From the NCBI RefSeq assembly GCF_003939025.1, contig NZ_RQIH01000003.1, positions 62,001 to 126,000 on the forward strand: 64,000 nt of DNA, read 5' to 3'. The first letter of the stretch is position 1, and every line of letters starts with the position of its first letter. The translations under genes were made by a program, and so were the position numbers. Source of the stretch: Rhizobium sophoriradicis (GTDB taxonomy: Bacteria > Pseudomonadota > Alphaproteobacteria > Rhizobiales > Rhizobiaceae). Below are positions 28,788 through 37,914 of the stretch, piece after piece. Under the pieces are notes generated by a model. It was not told where the DNA came from and did not search any database. It was given only the letters and a program-made list of their open reading frames with translations.

Positions 28788-30005
28788 TCAAGCCGGCAAC
28801 CTGTCCTGCTCCGGATAAGCAAACACCGAAGCCGGCATCGGTCCTGATGTCATCAGCGTGAAGTCGAAGGGCGCCTTGAGATCCGGCCCCAATACATATT
28901 GCCGATGGACGCGCAGCTGATCCTTGCGGATCTTGCGGTAATGTTCGCGCGCCAGCATCTGCTTGACGCGGATCAGGAGCATCTTCGCCGGGGGCGCCTC
29001 CGCATGACCGCAGACGGTGACAACCGGCACTTTGTAGAAATTGATCGAATCCGTCAGGCACTGCACATCGAGCCAAGAGATCTCGGGACAGCGGGCGATC
29101 AGACCGACACGGGCGCGCAGCAGGCTCGCAGACGATAGCAGCGCGCATTGCAGAATGGCGCTGCCGAGGGTTGCAAATACCACACGTTTGCCCTTGAAGA
29201 TCTCCGGCTCCCTTTCCAGCAAGATGCCGATGACATGGGCCGCCACATTCGATCCCATGCTGTGCGAGGAGATCACATATTCATCCGCCTCCTCCTCAAG
29301 CGCCTTGCGCACCGCGGTGGCCCGGTCTTCCAGCCAGTCGTTGAAATCGGCACGGTGCATGCGGCCGAGCGCCACCGCCATTGCCCAATCGGCAAAGAGA
29401 TGCAGCGTATGGAAGCGTTCGGAAAACGGCAGGAAAGCGAAGATGAAGAAGCAGAGCGCCAGCGGCCCGCTCCACAGCATGTGCCATAGCGAAAAACCGA
29501 GACGATAGGGCGCGACAGCGATCAGCGCCGTCAGCGCAATCGCCAGCCCCGTCAGCAGAAATGGAAAGAGGAAGAACAGGCCGAAGCGCCAGGCATGACG
29601 GAAATATCGCCGCATGCCGCCTTCGAGCATGATCTGGGCGCAGCTGCGAAAACCTGCAGCGATCTGGCTCAGCGTATTGCCACTGCGCAGCCTGCGCACG
29701 AACATGTCGTGATCGACCATGTGGATTCGGCTCTTCGTCTGCCAAGTGGCAGGAGCAGGGTCTTCCCCGGGCGCCGAACCGGCTGCCCCGGGCGCCATCT
29801 CGGCTGCCCCGGGCACCTCGCCGCTGGTCGTAACCTCGAAACTGAGGGGATCGCTGCCGCCGTCCGGCGTCCCGACCTCGAGCGAGTAGCCCCAAACGGC
29901 GGAACTCTGCCTGGCTGAGCGCTCGTAGCGCGCCCGGTGGGCAGCGCCGTCAAGCGGCTCGAAGCCCGGAAAATGCAGGACGACCCGCTTTTTTATCAAT
30001 CTCAT
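28788..30005 (-). CDS. Membrane protein with serine-hydrolase-like (HSMGS) domain
   Basis: A 405-residue protein. It opens with RVVLHFPGFEPLDGAAHRARY, has a Pro/Ala/Gly-rich linker near residues 60-88, two strong membrane segments near 145-168 (LFFLFPFLLTGLAIALTALI) and 182-198, then a nucleophile-elbow-like motif VISSHSMGSNVAAHVIG near residue 250. An Asp (SWLDVQCLTD) and His (CGHAEAP) follow, so an alpha/beta-hydrolase triad is possible. It looks like a membrane-bound lipase or esterase-like protein of unknown substrate, conserved in rhizobia as hypothetical. The gene is divergent from the small basic-protein gene at 30171. Confidence 0.72.
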   Translation of the reverse strand: MRLIKKRVVLHFPGFEPLDGAAHRARYERSARQSSAVWGYSLEVGTPDGGSDPLSFEVTTSGEVPGAAEMAPGAAGSAPGEDPAPATWQTKSRIHMVDHDMFVRRLRSGNTLSQIAAGFRSCAQIMLEGGMRRYFRHAWRFGLFFLFPFLLTGLAIALTALIAVAPYRLGFSLWHMLWSGPLALCFFIFAFLPFSERFHTLHLFADWAMAVALGRMHRADFNDWLEDRATAVRKALEEEADEYVISSHSMGSNVAAHVIGILLEREPEIFKGKRVVFATLGSAILQCALLSSASLLRARVGLIARCPEISWLDVQCLTDSINFYKVPVVTVCGHAEAPPAKMLLIRVKQMLAREHYRKIRKDQLRVHRQYVLGPDLKAPFDFTLMTSGPMPASVFAYPEQDRLPA

Positions 30006-30170
30006 TCCGCTCTTTCGGCCGGGCGAATGGCCGGCATGTTCGTGCGATCCGGCTGCTGTGCCGCCGATCTCGGCGAAAAAGCAGGTATGATCTCGAAGGC
30101 GTCTTGCTAACCGAAGTCATCAGGAATTCAATAGCCGCCATGTCGTTTCCACCGTGAGCGGAGGGGTTTT

Positions 30171-30401
30171 GTGGCCGATCTTGTCAAAGAACTGATATCA
30201 GGCGTTGTCGACAGCGTATTGAAGGAAATCCTGAAGAAAACCAGCGGCCGCATCACGACGAAGCGCAGGAGGCGTAAGACGCGCCCCGCTGCGACAACTG
30301 CTGCCGCCCGAAAGACGACCTCCGCCAAGCGCAAACCCGCCCGCAAACAGGTCAGCAAGCGACGCACAGCCGCCGGTCGCAGCCGCCAACGCCGCAGCTG
30401 A
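30171..30401 (+). CDS. Small protein with histone-like basic tail
   Basis: A 76-residue protein starting at GTG 30171 with a strong GGAGGGG ribosome site. The first 23 residues form an amphipathic helix (ADLVKELISGVVDSVLKEIL); the rest is almost entirely Lys, Arg, Ala and Thr (for example TKRRRRKTRPA and SAKRKPARKQVSKRR), like the tails of H1-type bacterial histone-like proteins. Binding to DNA or RNA is likely on charge alone. I do not recognise a named family. The strong ribosome site and lack of stops support a real gene despite its small size. Confidence 0.62.
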   Translation: MADLVKELISGVVDSVLKEILKKTSGRITTKRRRRKTRPAATTAAARKTTSAKRKPARKQVSKRRTAAGRSRQRRS

Positions 30402-30512
30402 CGCAACTATCCGACCGCTGAACCCCGACCCTCGGCGACGTCGGAATTGACCGGATGCAGGCCCATCTAGCCCGACAACCGTAACGTGATAGCAACATCG
30501 CCGAAGTGGCCT

Positions 30513-30532
30513 GACCAGATTGGTCTTTTTTT
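30513..30532 (+). terminator. Rho-independent terminator-like hairpin
   Basis: GACCA (30513-30517), a three-base loop and TGGTC (30521-30525) are followed by seven T residues. The stem is short, but the T tract is clean, and it lies after the small basic-protein gene and before grxD. Confidence 0.5.
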
Positions 30533-30628
30533 GGTTTAGGCGTCTGGAATTCCTGCTGTCACATGCTATCTAAGGACAACGATTGAAACGGTGGGCCTTT
30601 AACCCGCCCGTTGAAAGGATCAGGTCCC

Positions 30629-30964
30629 ATGAGCGGCATTCACGAATTCATCGACAACGAAATCAAGAGCAACGACGTCGTCCTCTTCATGAAGGGCACG
30701 CCGCAGTTTCCGCAGTGCGGTTTCTCCGGCCAGGTCGTGCAGATTCTCGATTACATCGGCGTCGACTACAAGGGCATCAACGTGCTCGCCGATTCTGAGA
30801 TCCGCCAGGGCATCAAGGATTATTCCAACTGGCCGACGATCCCGCAGCTTTACGTAAAGGGCGAGTTCATCGGCGGCTGCGACATCGTCCGGGAAATGTT
30901 CCAGGCCGGTGAACTGCAACAGCATCTCCAGGAAAACGGCGTCACCGTTCGCGGCGCCGCCTGA
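30629..30964 (+). CDS. grxD: Monothiol glutaredoxin (CGFS type)
   Basis: A 111-residue glutaredoxin with active site CGFS (Cys30 in PQFPQCGFSG), the WPTIPQLYV cis-Pro region and the GGCDIVREM C-terminal loop. CGFS glutaredoxins bind a [2Fe-2S] cluster as dimers or with BolA proteins and deliver it to targets rather than acting as general reductants. The bolA-like gene at 28182 on the same strand is the likely partner. The start at ATG 30629 follows GAAAGGATCAGG. The protein is full length. Confidence 0.96.
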   Translation: MSGIHEFIDNEIKSNDVVLFMKGTPQFPQCGFSGQVVQILDYIGVDYKGINVLADSEIRQGIKDYSNWPTIPQLYVKGEFIGGCDIVREMFQAGELQQHLQENGVTVRGAA

Positions 30965-31012
30965 CCGGTCACCGGACGTCCGCCCGGTTTCCAAATCTGT
31001 TTCTCGAGTCCG

Positions 31013-31036
31013 AGGCGCTGCGTTGAGCAGCGCCTT
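31013..31036 (+). terminator. Hairpin after grxD
   Basis: AGGCGCTG (31013-31020) pairs with CAGCGCCT (31028-31035) around a seven-base loop, followed by a T-containing stretch (TTGGCCTGTTT). It fits the end of the grxD message just before the GTG of the next gene at 31060. Confidence 0.5.
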
Positions 31037-31059
31037 GGCCTGTTTATGGGAATTTCATT

Positions 31060-32307
31060 GTGACAGATTCATCGCAAGCCGTGTCCGCGGGCCGCCTGCC
31101 CATGGGCAAGCGTGAATTCATCGCGCTCGCCGCGTTTCTGATGGCCGTCAACTCTCTGGCGATCGATATCATGCTGCCGGCGCTGCAGCAGATCGGGGCG
31201 AGCCTCGGCGTCGAGAGCGAAAATCATCGACAATTCGTCGTCTCTACCTATCTGCTCGGTTTCGGCTGCGCTCAGCTGTTCTACGGGCCGCTCTCCGACC
31301 GCTTCGGCCGCCGCACGCCGCTGTTGATCGGTCTCGTCATCTACATTCTCTCCGCCATCAGTATCGTTTTCGTCCCCTCTTTTGCCGGGTTGCTCGCCCT
31401 GCGCTTCCTGCAGGGCGTTGGTTCGGCCGCAACCCGCGTCATCACCGTCTCCATTGTCCGCGATATCTATGGCGGCCGGCAGATGGCCGAAGTGATGTCG
31501 CTGATCATGATGGTCTTCATGATCGTGCCGGTGATCGCGCCCGGCGCCGGCCAGATCGTCATGTTCTTCGGCAACTGGCACCTGATCTTCCTCTTTATTG
31601 CCGCCATGGCGACCGGTATCGCCGTCTGGGCTTACATCCGCCTGCCGGAAACCCTGCATCCGCAGAATGTCCGCCCCTTCACCGCCCGTTCGATCTTCGG
31701 CGCCTTCAAGCTGGTGCTGACCAATCGCGTCGCGCTCTGCTACACCATCGCCAGTACCTTCATTTTCGGCGCACTGTTCGGCTTTATCAATTCCGCCCAA
31801 CAGGTCTATGTCGGCATTTATGATCTCGGCGTCTATTTCCCCTTCGCCTTTGCCGGCGTGGCGATCTTCATGTCGTTGTCGTCCTTCTTCAACTCGCGAT
31901 TCGTCGGCAAGCTCGGCATGCGTCGCCTGTCGCATGGCTCCCTCATCGGCTTCATCGCCATCAACACCATTTGGCTCATCGTCCAGATGGCGAGTTCCGA
32001 GCCGATGCCCTTCGCCCTGTTCATCAGCTTTTTCGGCCTGGCCATGTTCCAGTTCGGCTGGATCGGCTCGAACTTCAACTCGCTCGCCATGGAGCCGCTC
32101 GGCCATGTCGCCGGCACCGCCTCCTCCGTGCTCGGCTTCATGAGCACGGTCGGCGGCGCCTTGATCGGCGCCGGCATCGGCCAGGCCTTCGACGGCACTG
32201 CCCTGCCGATGGTCGCCGGTTATTTCATCGTCTCGATTGTCGGGCTGATCTTCGTGCTGATCGCCGAAAAGGGCCGCCTCTTCCAACAGCAGAACCCGGC
32301 CGTCTGA
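31060..32307 (+). CDS. Bcr/CflA family multidrug efflux MFS transporter (copy 1)
   Basis: A 415-residue major-facilitator protein with 12 hydrophobic segments. The first helix ends NSLAIDIMLPALQQIGASLG, the hallmark of the Bcr/CflA drug:proton antiporters (motif D1), and the loop-2 motif A GPLSDRFGRRTPLL is intact, with VGSAATRVITVSIVRDIYGG in the fifth segment region. Such pumps export compounds like bicyclomycin, chloramphenicol or sulfonamides; the native substrate is unknown. It starts with GTG and is followed, 35 bases later, by a clear paralogue, so the two form a tandem duplicate. Confidence 0.92.
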   Translation: MTDSSQAVSAGRLPMGKREFIALAAFLMAVNSLAIDIMLPALQQIGASLGVESENHRQFVVSTYLLGFGCAQLFYGPLSDRFGRRTPLLIGLVIYILSAISIVFVPSFAGLLALRFLQGVGSAATRVITVSIVRDIYGGRQMAEVMSLIMMVFMIVPVIAPGAGQIVMFFGNWHLIFLFIAAMATGIAVWAYIRLPETLHPQNVRPFTARSIFGAFKLVLTNRVALCYTIASTFIFGALFGFINSAQQVYVGIYDLGVYFPFAFAGVAIFMSLSSFFNSRFVGKLGMRRLSHGSLIGFIAINTIWLIVQMASSEPMPFALFISFFGLAMFQFGWIGSNFNSLAMEPLGHVAGTASSVLGFMSTVGGALIGAGIGQAFDGTALPMVAGYFIVSIVGLIFVLIAEKGRLFQQQNPAV

Positions 32308-32342
32308 ACGGCCGGCCTCGTCTGCATCCGGGATTTCACCAC

Positions 32343-33620
32343 ATGACGCCGCATAAACCGCACCAGGAAAACCAGGGCTCCCGCCGCATCGGCATGGGTT
32401 TCGGCGAGTTCGTCGTCACCATTGCGATCATGACGGCCAGCATCGCCATGGCCATCGACAGCATGCTGCCGGCATTGCCCAATATCGGCCATTCCCTCGG
32501 CGTCACCAATACCAATGACGCCCAGCTGATCATCGGCGTGTTCTTCTTGGGCTTCGGCGTCTCGCAGATATTCTTCGGCAGCCTTTCCGATACGTTCGGC
32601 CGCCGCAACATCCTGCTCGGCGGCCTGGTTTGTTACATAATTGGAATGTTTGCCGCCGCAGCCACCGGCAGTTTCGAAATGCTGCTCCTGATGCGTTTCG
32701 TTCAGGGCGTCGGCGGTGCAGCCGTACGCATCACCACCATGGCCATCGTCCGCGACTGTTTCGGCGGCCGCGAAATGGCCCGCGTCATGTCCTATGTCAT
32801 GATCGTCTTCATGATCGTGCCGATCGTCGCCCCATCGGTGGGCCAGCTCATCATCCTATATACCGACTGGCACTGGATCTTTATCCTGCTCGGCGCCGTC
32901 GCCACCATCCTGTTCCTCTGGGCTCTTCTGCGGCTGAAGGAATCGCTGCCGCCGGAAGAGCGCCTGCCGCTGTCAGTCAGCTCGGTCACCGACGGCTTCA
33001 AGACCGTGCTCACGAACCGCATCACCTCAGGCTACATGATCGGTCTCACCATGTTTACCGGCGTCATCAGCGCCTACGTGATCTCGGTGCAGCAGGTCTT
33101 CGGCGAAGTTTACGGCCTCGGCGATTGGCTGCCGATCGCCTTTGCGGCTACCGCCGGCGGCATCGCGGTGGCTAATTTCGCCAACGGCTTCTTCGTCCGC
33201 AAATTCGGCATGCGCCGCATTTCGCATGCCGCGCTGCTGATCTTCACGGCACTGTCGGCAGCAGGCTTTCTCATTGCTCTGGCCGGCAAGGCGGATTTCG
33301 CCACAGCCTACGGCATCTTCACCATCGTGCTGATGATGTTTGCCGTGATCGCCACCAATTTCACCGCCATCAGTCTTGAGCCGATGGGCAATCTCGCCGG
33401 GACGGCGACCGCCATCACCGGCTTCGTCTCGACGACGGCAGGCGCCATCCTCGGCGGCCTGGTCGGCCAGATGTTCAATGGCACGGTGCAGCCTCTCTTC
33501 GGCGGCTTCGCGCTCTTCGGCCTGGTGACGATCGCAGCCACCCTCTGGGCCGAGAACGGCAAGCTCTTCACCCATCCCGGAGACAGCCCGCAGCTGGATC
33601 CGGGTGCAGCGCATTTCTGA
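32343..33620 (+). CDS. Bcr/CflA family multidrug efflux MFS transporter (copy 2)
   Basis: A 425-residue paralogue of the gene just before it, with the same order of motifs: AIDSMLPALPNIGHSLG in helix 1, GSLSDTFGRRNILL in the helix 2-3 loop (motif A, one residue differing from copy 1), GVGGAAVRITTMAIVRDCFGG in the fifth helix region, and a similar 12-segment layout. The start at ATG 32343 gives the usual short N terminus; an open frame further upstream overlaps copy 1 and is not needed. A tandem pair of this kind may work separately or as a broader efflux set. Confidence 0.92.
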   Translation: MTPHKPHQENQGSRRIGMGFGEFVVTIAIMTASIAMAIDSMLPALPNIGHSLGVTNTNDAQLIIGVFFLGFGVSQIFFGSLSDTFGRRNILLGGLVCYIIGMFAAAATGSFEMLLLMRFVQGVGGAAVRITTMAIVRDCFGGREMARVMSYVMIVFMIVPIVAPSVGQLIILYTDWHWIFILLGAVATILFLWALLRLKESLPPEERLPLSVSSVTDGFKTVLTNRITSGYMIGLTMFTGVISAYVISVQQVFGEVYGLGDWLPIAFAATAGGIAVANFANGFFVRKFGMRRISHAALLIFTALSAAGFLIALAGKADFATAYGIFTIVLMMFAVIATNFTAISLEPMGNLAGTATAITGFVSTTAGAILGGLVGQMFNGTVQPLFGGFALFGLVTIAATLWAENGKLFTHPGDSPQLDPGAAHF

Positions 33621-33658
33621 CATCGAAATCATTGGCGTCAGCGCGACAGGCATATTCG

Positions 33659-34135
33659 ATGGACGACCGAATTCTGATCAGGCCTTACGCGCCAAGCGAT
33701 GCAGACGCGACGATCGAGATTTTTCTGCGCGCCATTCGGGAGGTTTCATCGAAAGACTATTTGCCCGCTCAGATCGAGGCTTGGGCAAAGGTGGAAGATC
33801 GCAGGCTATGGGCGCAGCGCCGGATAAGCAGACCTGGCTGGATCGCGGAAATCGATGGAGCGCCGGTGGGGATTTCCGACCTGACCGATGACGGATGCCT
33901 GGACATGATGTTTGTGCACCCTGAATTTCAGGGGCTCGGTATCGCAAGCCGCCTGTTGAGCAGGGTCGAGAAGGAAGCTCTGAACCTCGGATTCACCCGA
34001 ATCTATACGGAGGCGAGCCGAACCGCCCGGCCGTTTTTCGAGCGCAGGGGTTTCCGCGTGATAACCGGGCAAACCGTCGAGAAACGCGGGCAAAGCCTGG
34101 AAAATTTTCTGATGGAAAAGCTCTACGCGAAGTAG
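33659..34135 (+). CDS. GNAT family N-acetyltransferase
   Basis: A protein of about 158 residues with the GNAT fold: N-terminal RILIRPYAPSDADATIEI, the acetyl-CoA-binding V-x-P-x-x-Q-G-x-G/A stretch VHPEFQGLGIASRLLSRVE near residues 95-113, and a C-terminal RTARPFFERRGFRVITGQ. The small acceptor substrate is not evident; relatives are annotated as general acetyltransferases. ATG 33659 is chosen over the upstream TTG 33632, as it matches the domain start. It follows the second efflux gene by 38 bases and could share its transcript. Confidence 0.87.
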   Translation: MDDRILIRPYAPSDADATIEIFLRAIREVSSKDYLPAQIEAWAKVEDRRLWAQRRISRPGWIAEIDGAPVGISDLTDDGCLDMMFVHPEFQGLGIASRLLSRVEKEALNLGFTRIYTEASRTARPFFERRGFRVITGQTVEKRGQSLENFLMEKLYAK

Positions 34136-34191
34136 GGTCGAACCGCCGATCCGCGTCGTCGAACGAAGCCGGCATTCCCCGTCGAAGGCTA

Positions 34192-34222
34192 CGGCCGCAA
34201 AACAGTGTTCTGCGGCCGGTTT
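34192..34222 (+). terminator. Terminator between converging genes
   Basis: CGGCCGCA (34192-34199) and TGCGGCCG (34211-34218) form a perfect stem with an 11-base loop, followed by GTTTTC. It lies between the stop of the acetyltransferase gene and the stop of the converging phosphatase gene. Confidence 0.65.
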
Positions 34223-34230
34223 TCATGCGT

Positions 34231-35055
34231 TCAAACGGTAACCACCTCACGGCGCAGCACCTCCCACGAGGCCTTGTCGGGGGCAATCAGCAGCCCGCCG
34301 TCGAGATGGTGTGGCAGATAGGAAGAACCGTCGAAACGGGCGGCATGGGCGCCGGCCTCCTGGGAAATGAGCGTGCCGGCGAGGTGATCCCAGGGCATCA
34401 GCTTGTTGTACATGAGGTAATGCACATGGCCGCCCGCAAGGGTGCGGTATTCATGGGCCGCGCAGCGATAGTTGGTGAGGAAGCGCACCTTGGCGAGATT
34501 GCCGAGGATCTCGGCCCGCTTCTCCTGCGGCAGGTAGCCGGTGGAGGCCATGCCGACCATCTGGTCGAGCGCGACAGGCTCGGCGGCACGCAGCCGCCGC
34601 GCTTCGCCGTCCGGCCGCCGCAGCCAGGCGCCGCCCCCCTTTTCCGCCATCACCCAATCGTCGCCCATCGGATCGTAAATGATGCCGGCAACCGTCTCTC
34701 CGCCTGATATGACGGAGGCCATGACGCCGAAGGCCGGAATGCCGGCGGCGAAATTGAACGTGCCGTCGACCGGATCGACCACGATGGCGAGATCCGCGTC
34801 TGCCAGCCTGCCAAGCAGCGCCGGCTCGGCCGCGACCGTTTCTTCACCGACGAACAGCGCGCCGGGCCAAAGCCGTTCGGCTTCCGCCTTGATCATCCGC
34901 TCAGCCTGCTCGTCGGCCTCGGTGACGAGATCGGTTGCCTCGCTCTTGGCGCGTACGTCATCCCGACCAAGCCGGCGGAAGCGTGGCAGAATCTCCGCCT
35001 TCGCCGCCCGGCGCAAGAGATCGGCAAGAGCGGTCACATCGACAGTCGCAGTCAT
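34231..35055 (-). CDS. Inositol monophosphatase family protein (copy A)
   Basis: A 274-residue Mg2+-dependent, Li+-sensitive-type phosphatase. The metal-binding motifs are FVGEET (Glu near residue 71), VDPVDGTFNFAAG near 94 and PWDHLAG near 221, which is the family signature set. Members act on inositol phosphates, fructose bisphosphate, PAP or histidinol phosphate; the sequence alone does not fix the substrate. Copy B lies 23 bases upstream on the same strand and shares all these motifs, so the two result from a tandem duplication. It ends near the terminator at 34192. Confidence 0.92.
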   Translation of the reverse strand: MTATVDVTALADLLRRAAKAEILPRFRRLGRDDVRAKSEATDLVTEADEQAERMIKAEAERLWPGALFVGEETVAAEPALLGRLADADLAIVVDPVDGTFNFAAGIPAFGVMASVISGGETVAGIIYDPMGDDWVMAEKGGGAWLRRPDGEARRLRAAEPVALDQMVGMASTGYLPQEKRAEILGNLAKVRFLTNYRCAAHEYRTLAGGHVHYLMYNKLMPWDHLAGTLISQEAGAHAARFDGSSYLPHHLDGGLLIAPDKASWEVLRREVVTV

Positions 35056-35078
35056 GTCAAATCCTTTCGCGTGTCAAA

Positions 35079-35906
35079 TCATATGCCGATGATTTCGCGG
35101 CGGATCAGCTGCCAGCTTTCCCTGTCGGGTGCGGAGATGATGCCGCCCGTCGTCTCGCCGGGCCGATAGGGCGTGCCGTCGAATTTCGCGGTATGGCCGC
35201 CGGCTTCCTGATGCGCAAGCACTCCGGCCAGGTGATCCCAGGGCATCAGTTTCGCATGACCGATGAAATGCAGCTTGCCGGAGGCGACCATCCAGTATTC
35301 GTAGGCCGAGCAGTTGAAAGCGAAGGTCATCCTGATCTTCGCCAGGTTGGAGCAGATGCGCGAGCGATCCGGGTCGTCCATATGGCCCCAGGAGATGCCG
35401 CCGACCATCTGATTCAGGGCGGCGGGCTCCGCCACCTTGAGCCTGCTCGATTGCCCGTCCTGTCGCGTCAGGAAGGCGCCCGCTCCCTTGATCGTCGTCA
35501 CCGTGTCGCCAAGGACCGGATCATGTATGATGCCGGCGACCATCTCGCCCCTGACGGTGACCGCCAGCATGGTCCCGAAGACGGGAAGCCCGGCGGCGAA
35601 ATTGAAGGTGCCATCGACAGGATCGATGACGAAGGCGAGCTCGGCGTCGGCAAGGGCAGGAACGACGGACCGATCGGCGTCATAGGCCTCCTCGCCGACA
35701 ACGAGGGCTGTGGGAAAACGCTCTTTCAGCGCCGCGGTAATCCTATGTTCGGCGAGCACGTCCGCCTGCGTCACCAGATCGGTCGCTGAGGTCTTTTCCG
35801 AAACATCGGCAGCGCCGAGATTGCGGAAACGCGGCATGATTTCGGCGCGTGCCGCCTCCCTGACGCTATCGCCAAGAAAGAGAATATCCTTATCTGAAAT
35901 GCTCAT
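35079..35906 (-). CDS. Inositol monophosphatase family protein (copy B)
   Basis: A 275-residue paralogue of copy A with the same motifs in order: VVGEEAYD, IDPVDGTFNFAAGLPVFG, and PWDHLAGVLAHQEAGGHTAKFDG. The start is MSISDKDILFLGDSVREAARA at ATG 35906. Copy A begins 23 bases after its stop, so the two genes are most likely co-transcribed. A pair may serve two related substrates, for example inositol phosphate and histidinol phosphate, though this is inference. The upstream ttcA stop lies 49 bases away. Confidence 0.92.
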   Translation of the reverse strand: MSISDKDILFLGDSVREAARAEIMPRFRNLGAADVSEKTSATDLVTQADVLAEHRITAALKERFPTALVVGEEAYDADRSVVPALADAELAFVIDPVDGTFNFAAGLPVFGTMLAVTVRGEMVAGIIHDPVLGDTVTTIKGAGAFLTRQDGQSSRLKVAEPAALNQMVGGISWGHMDDPDRSRICSNLAKIRMTFAFNCSAYEYWMVASGKLHFIGHAKLMPWDHLAGVLAHQEAGGHTAKFDGTPYRPGETTGGIISAPDRESWQLIRREIIGI

Positions 35907-35955
35907 GCGAAATCCTGTCCTTCATGCAACGACCAGCCTCCCCGCAGCCGGCCTT

Positions 35956-36825
35956 TCACGAAGGGTCGGCGACTGTCAAGCCGGAAAAGTCGAAGAGCTT
36001 CGGATCAAGCAGATGCGAGGGATTCACATGCGCAAGCGCCCGCAGCATCGTGTCTTTTCGCCCCGGCATCCGCCTTTCGATATCGGCGAGCATGTCCTTC
36101 ATCGCATTGCGCTGCAGCCCGTCCTGCGAGCCACAGAGATCGCACGGGATGATCGGAAACTGCATAGCGGCAGCGAACTTGGCGAGGTCGTCTTCGGCCG
36201 CATAGGCAAGCGGCCGCAGCACCATCAGGTCACCCTCGTCGTTCAGAAGCTTCGCCGGCATCGAGGCCAGCCGCCCGCCATGGAAGAAATTCATGAAAAA
36301 GGTCTCGAGAATGTCCTCACGGTGATGGCCGAGCACCAGTGCATCACAGCCCTCCTCCCGCGCGATACGGTAGAGATTGCCGCGCCGCAGCCGCGAACAG
36401 AGCGAGCAGTAGGTCGCCCCTTCCGGCACCTTTGCCTTCACGATCGAATAGGTATCGCGATATTCGATCCGGTGCCGGACGCCGATCCTCGTCAGGTAAT
36501 CCGGCAGAACATGTTTGGGAAAGTTTGGCTGGCCCTGGTCGAGATTGCAGGCGATCAGTTCGACCGGCAGCAGCCCGCGCCATTTGAGATCGAGCAGCAG
36601 CGCCAGCAGGCCGTAGGAATCTTTGCCGCCGGAAAGGCCGATCAGCCAGCGCTTCTGCCCCTTCAGCATATCGAAATCGTCGAAGGCCTGGCGCACCTGC
36701 CTGAGCAGCCGCTTGCGCAGCTTGTTGAAGGAGACCGAGCGCGGCGCGTCGGCAAACAGCGCGTGGCCGCTGGTATCGGCCTCGCCACTCTCCATTTCGT
36801 CGGCGATGTTGGCTGCGATATTCAT
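35956..36825 (-). CDS. ttcA: tRNA 2-thiocytidine(32) synthetase TtcA
   Basis: A 289-residue PP-loop enzyme that adenylates cytidine 32 of some tRNAs and adds sulfur. The PP-loop is [16 protein letters not shown] near residues 65-80; the cluster-binding [13 protein letters not shown] pair lies near 142 and the third ligand is in IPCDLCGSQ near 232. Those three cysteines bind the iron-sulfur cluster needed for sulfur transfer. ATG 36825 is taken over the TTG four codons upstream. The gene reads toward the phosphatase pair and is separate from glsA, 87 bases upstream. Confidence 0.95.
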   Translation of the reverse strand: MNIAANIADEMESGEADTSGHALFADAPRSVSFNKLRKRLLRQVRQAFDDFDMLKGQKRWLIGLSGGKDSYGLLALLLDLKWRGLLPVELIACNLDQGQPNFPKHVLPDYLTRIGVRHRIEYRDTYSIVKAKVPEGATYCSLCSRLRRGNLYRIAREEGCDALVLGHHREDILETFFMNFFHGGRLASMPAKLLNDEGDLMVLRPLAYAAEDDLAKFAAAMQFPIIPCDLCGSQDGLQRNAMKDMLADIERRMPGRKDTMLRALAHVNPSHLLDPKLFDFSGLTVADPS

Positions 36826-36912
36826 TGCTTCGTCCAATCAAGATTGCAGGCTTGAATTGCGAGCCCGTCTTATCAAGCTGCCTTTAGCAGAAAGTCGCCG
36901 GCCAACACAGCA

Positions 36913-37842
36913 TCAATCACCGAACACCGACCAGCCGGTGCGCGCCGCCAGCATCTCCAGCGCCACGGCGCCGAGCTGCGAATTGCCGACCTTGTTCAAC
37001 CCGGGCGACCAGACTGCGATCGATGCAATGCCCGGCGCAACAGCGAAGATGCCGCCGCCGACACCGCTCTTGCCGGGCAGACCCACGTGATAGGCGAAAT
37101 CGCCCGAGCCGTCGTAATGGCCGCAGGTCAACATCAGTGCATTGATGCGCCGTGCCCGCTTCGGCGAGACCACCGAATGGCCGGTCATCGGATTGCTGCC
37201 ACGCGCAGCCAGGAACAGCCCAGCGCGAGCCAGCTGCTCACAGTTCATAGACAGGGCGCATTGATGGAAATAGACGCCGAGCACGTGTTCGACCGGATGG
37301 TCGAGATTGCGGTAGGCGCGCATGAAGTTGGCAAGCGCGACGTTGCGATATCCCGTCTGCGTTTCCGAGCGCGCCACCTTGTCATCGATGGTGATCGACT
37401 CGTCGTCGGCGAGATAACGCACGAAGCGCAGCAACTCGCCGATCGCCTCGCGCGGCGCATGCCCGGCCATGACGACGTCGGTGACGGCGATCGCGCCGGC
37501 ATTGATGAAAGGATTGCGCGGGATGCCGCTCTCATGCTCGAGCTGGACGATCGAGTTGAAGGCCGATCCCGACGGTTCGCGCCCGACGCGCTTCCATAGA
37601 CTTTCGCCGACCTTGCCGAGCGCCAAGGTCAGCATGAAGACCTTAGAAATGCTCTGGATCGAGAAGGCGATATCGGCATCGCCGACACGATAGACCTTGC
37701 CGTCGACGGTGACGATCGTCATGCCGAACTGCCGTGGATCGATCTTGGCGAGCTCGGGAATATAGTCGGCGACCTTGCCCTCGCCGACCCGGGGCAGAAT
37801 ATCGGTATAGATACTGTCGAGGATCGCCTGCAGATCCGCCAT
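36913..37842 (-). CDS. glsA: Glutaminase A
   Basis: A 309-residue serine-type glutaminase that converts glutamine to glutamate and ammonia in the cytoplasm. The catalytic Ser64-x-x-Lys67 dyad lies in [12 protein letters not shown]; further conserved parts are [17 protein letters not shown] and the C-terminal [15 protein letters not shown]. These place it in the beta-lactamase-like glutaminase family, as in E. coli YbaS/YneH. The length is full. rpsD lies upstream on the same strand, but a terminator (37861-37888) separates them. Confidence 0.96.
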   Translation of the reverse strand: MADLQAILDSIYTDILPRVGEGKVADYIPELAKIDPRQFGMTIVTVDGKVYRVGDADIAFSIQSISKVFMLTLALGKVGESLWKRVGREPSGSAFNSIVQLEHESGIPRNPFINAGAIAVTDVVMAGHAPREAIGELLRFVRYLADDESITIDDKVARSETQTGYRNVALANFMRAYRNLDHPVEHVLGVYFHQCALSMNCEQLARAGLFLAARGSNPMTGHSVVSPKRARRINALMLTCGHYDGSGDFAYHVGLPGKSGVGGGIFAVAPGIASIAVWSPGLNKVGNSQLGAVALEMLAARTGWSVFGD

Positions 37843-37860
37843 CGCTTCTCTCCGGATAAC

Positions 37861-37888
37861 AAAAAAGCCGCCCGAAAGAGCGGCTTTT
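37861..37888 (-). terminator. rpsD Rho-independent terminator
   Basis: AAAAGCCGC and GCGGCTTTT pair around a short CCCGAAAGA loop, with a run of six A residues at 37861 that reads as a T tract on the minus strand. It sits 27 bases past the rpsD stop, as expected. Confidence 0.8.
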
Positions 37889-37914
37889 CCATAAGCGAAA
37901 ACGCCTGGTTCTTC

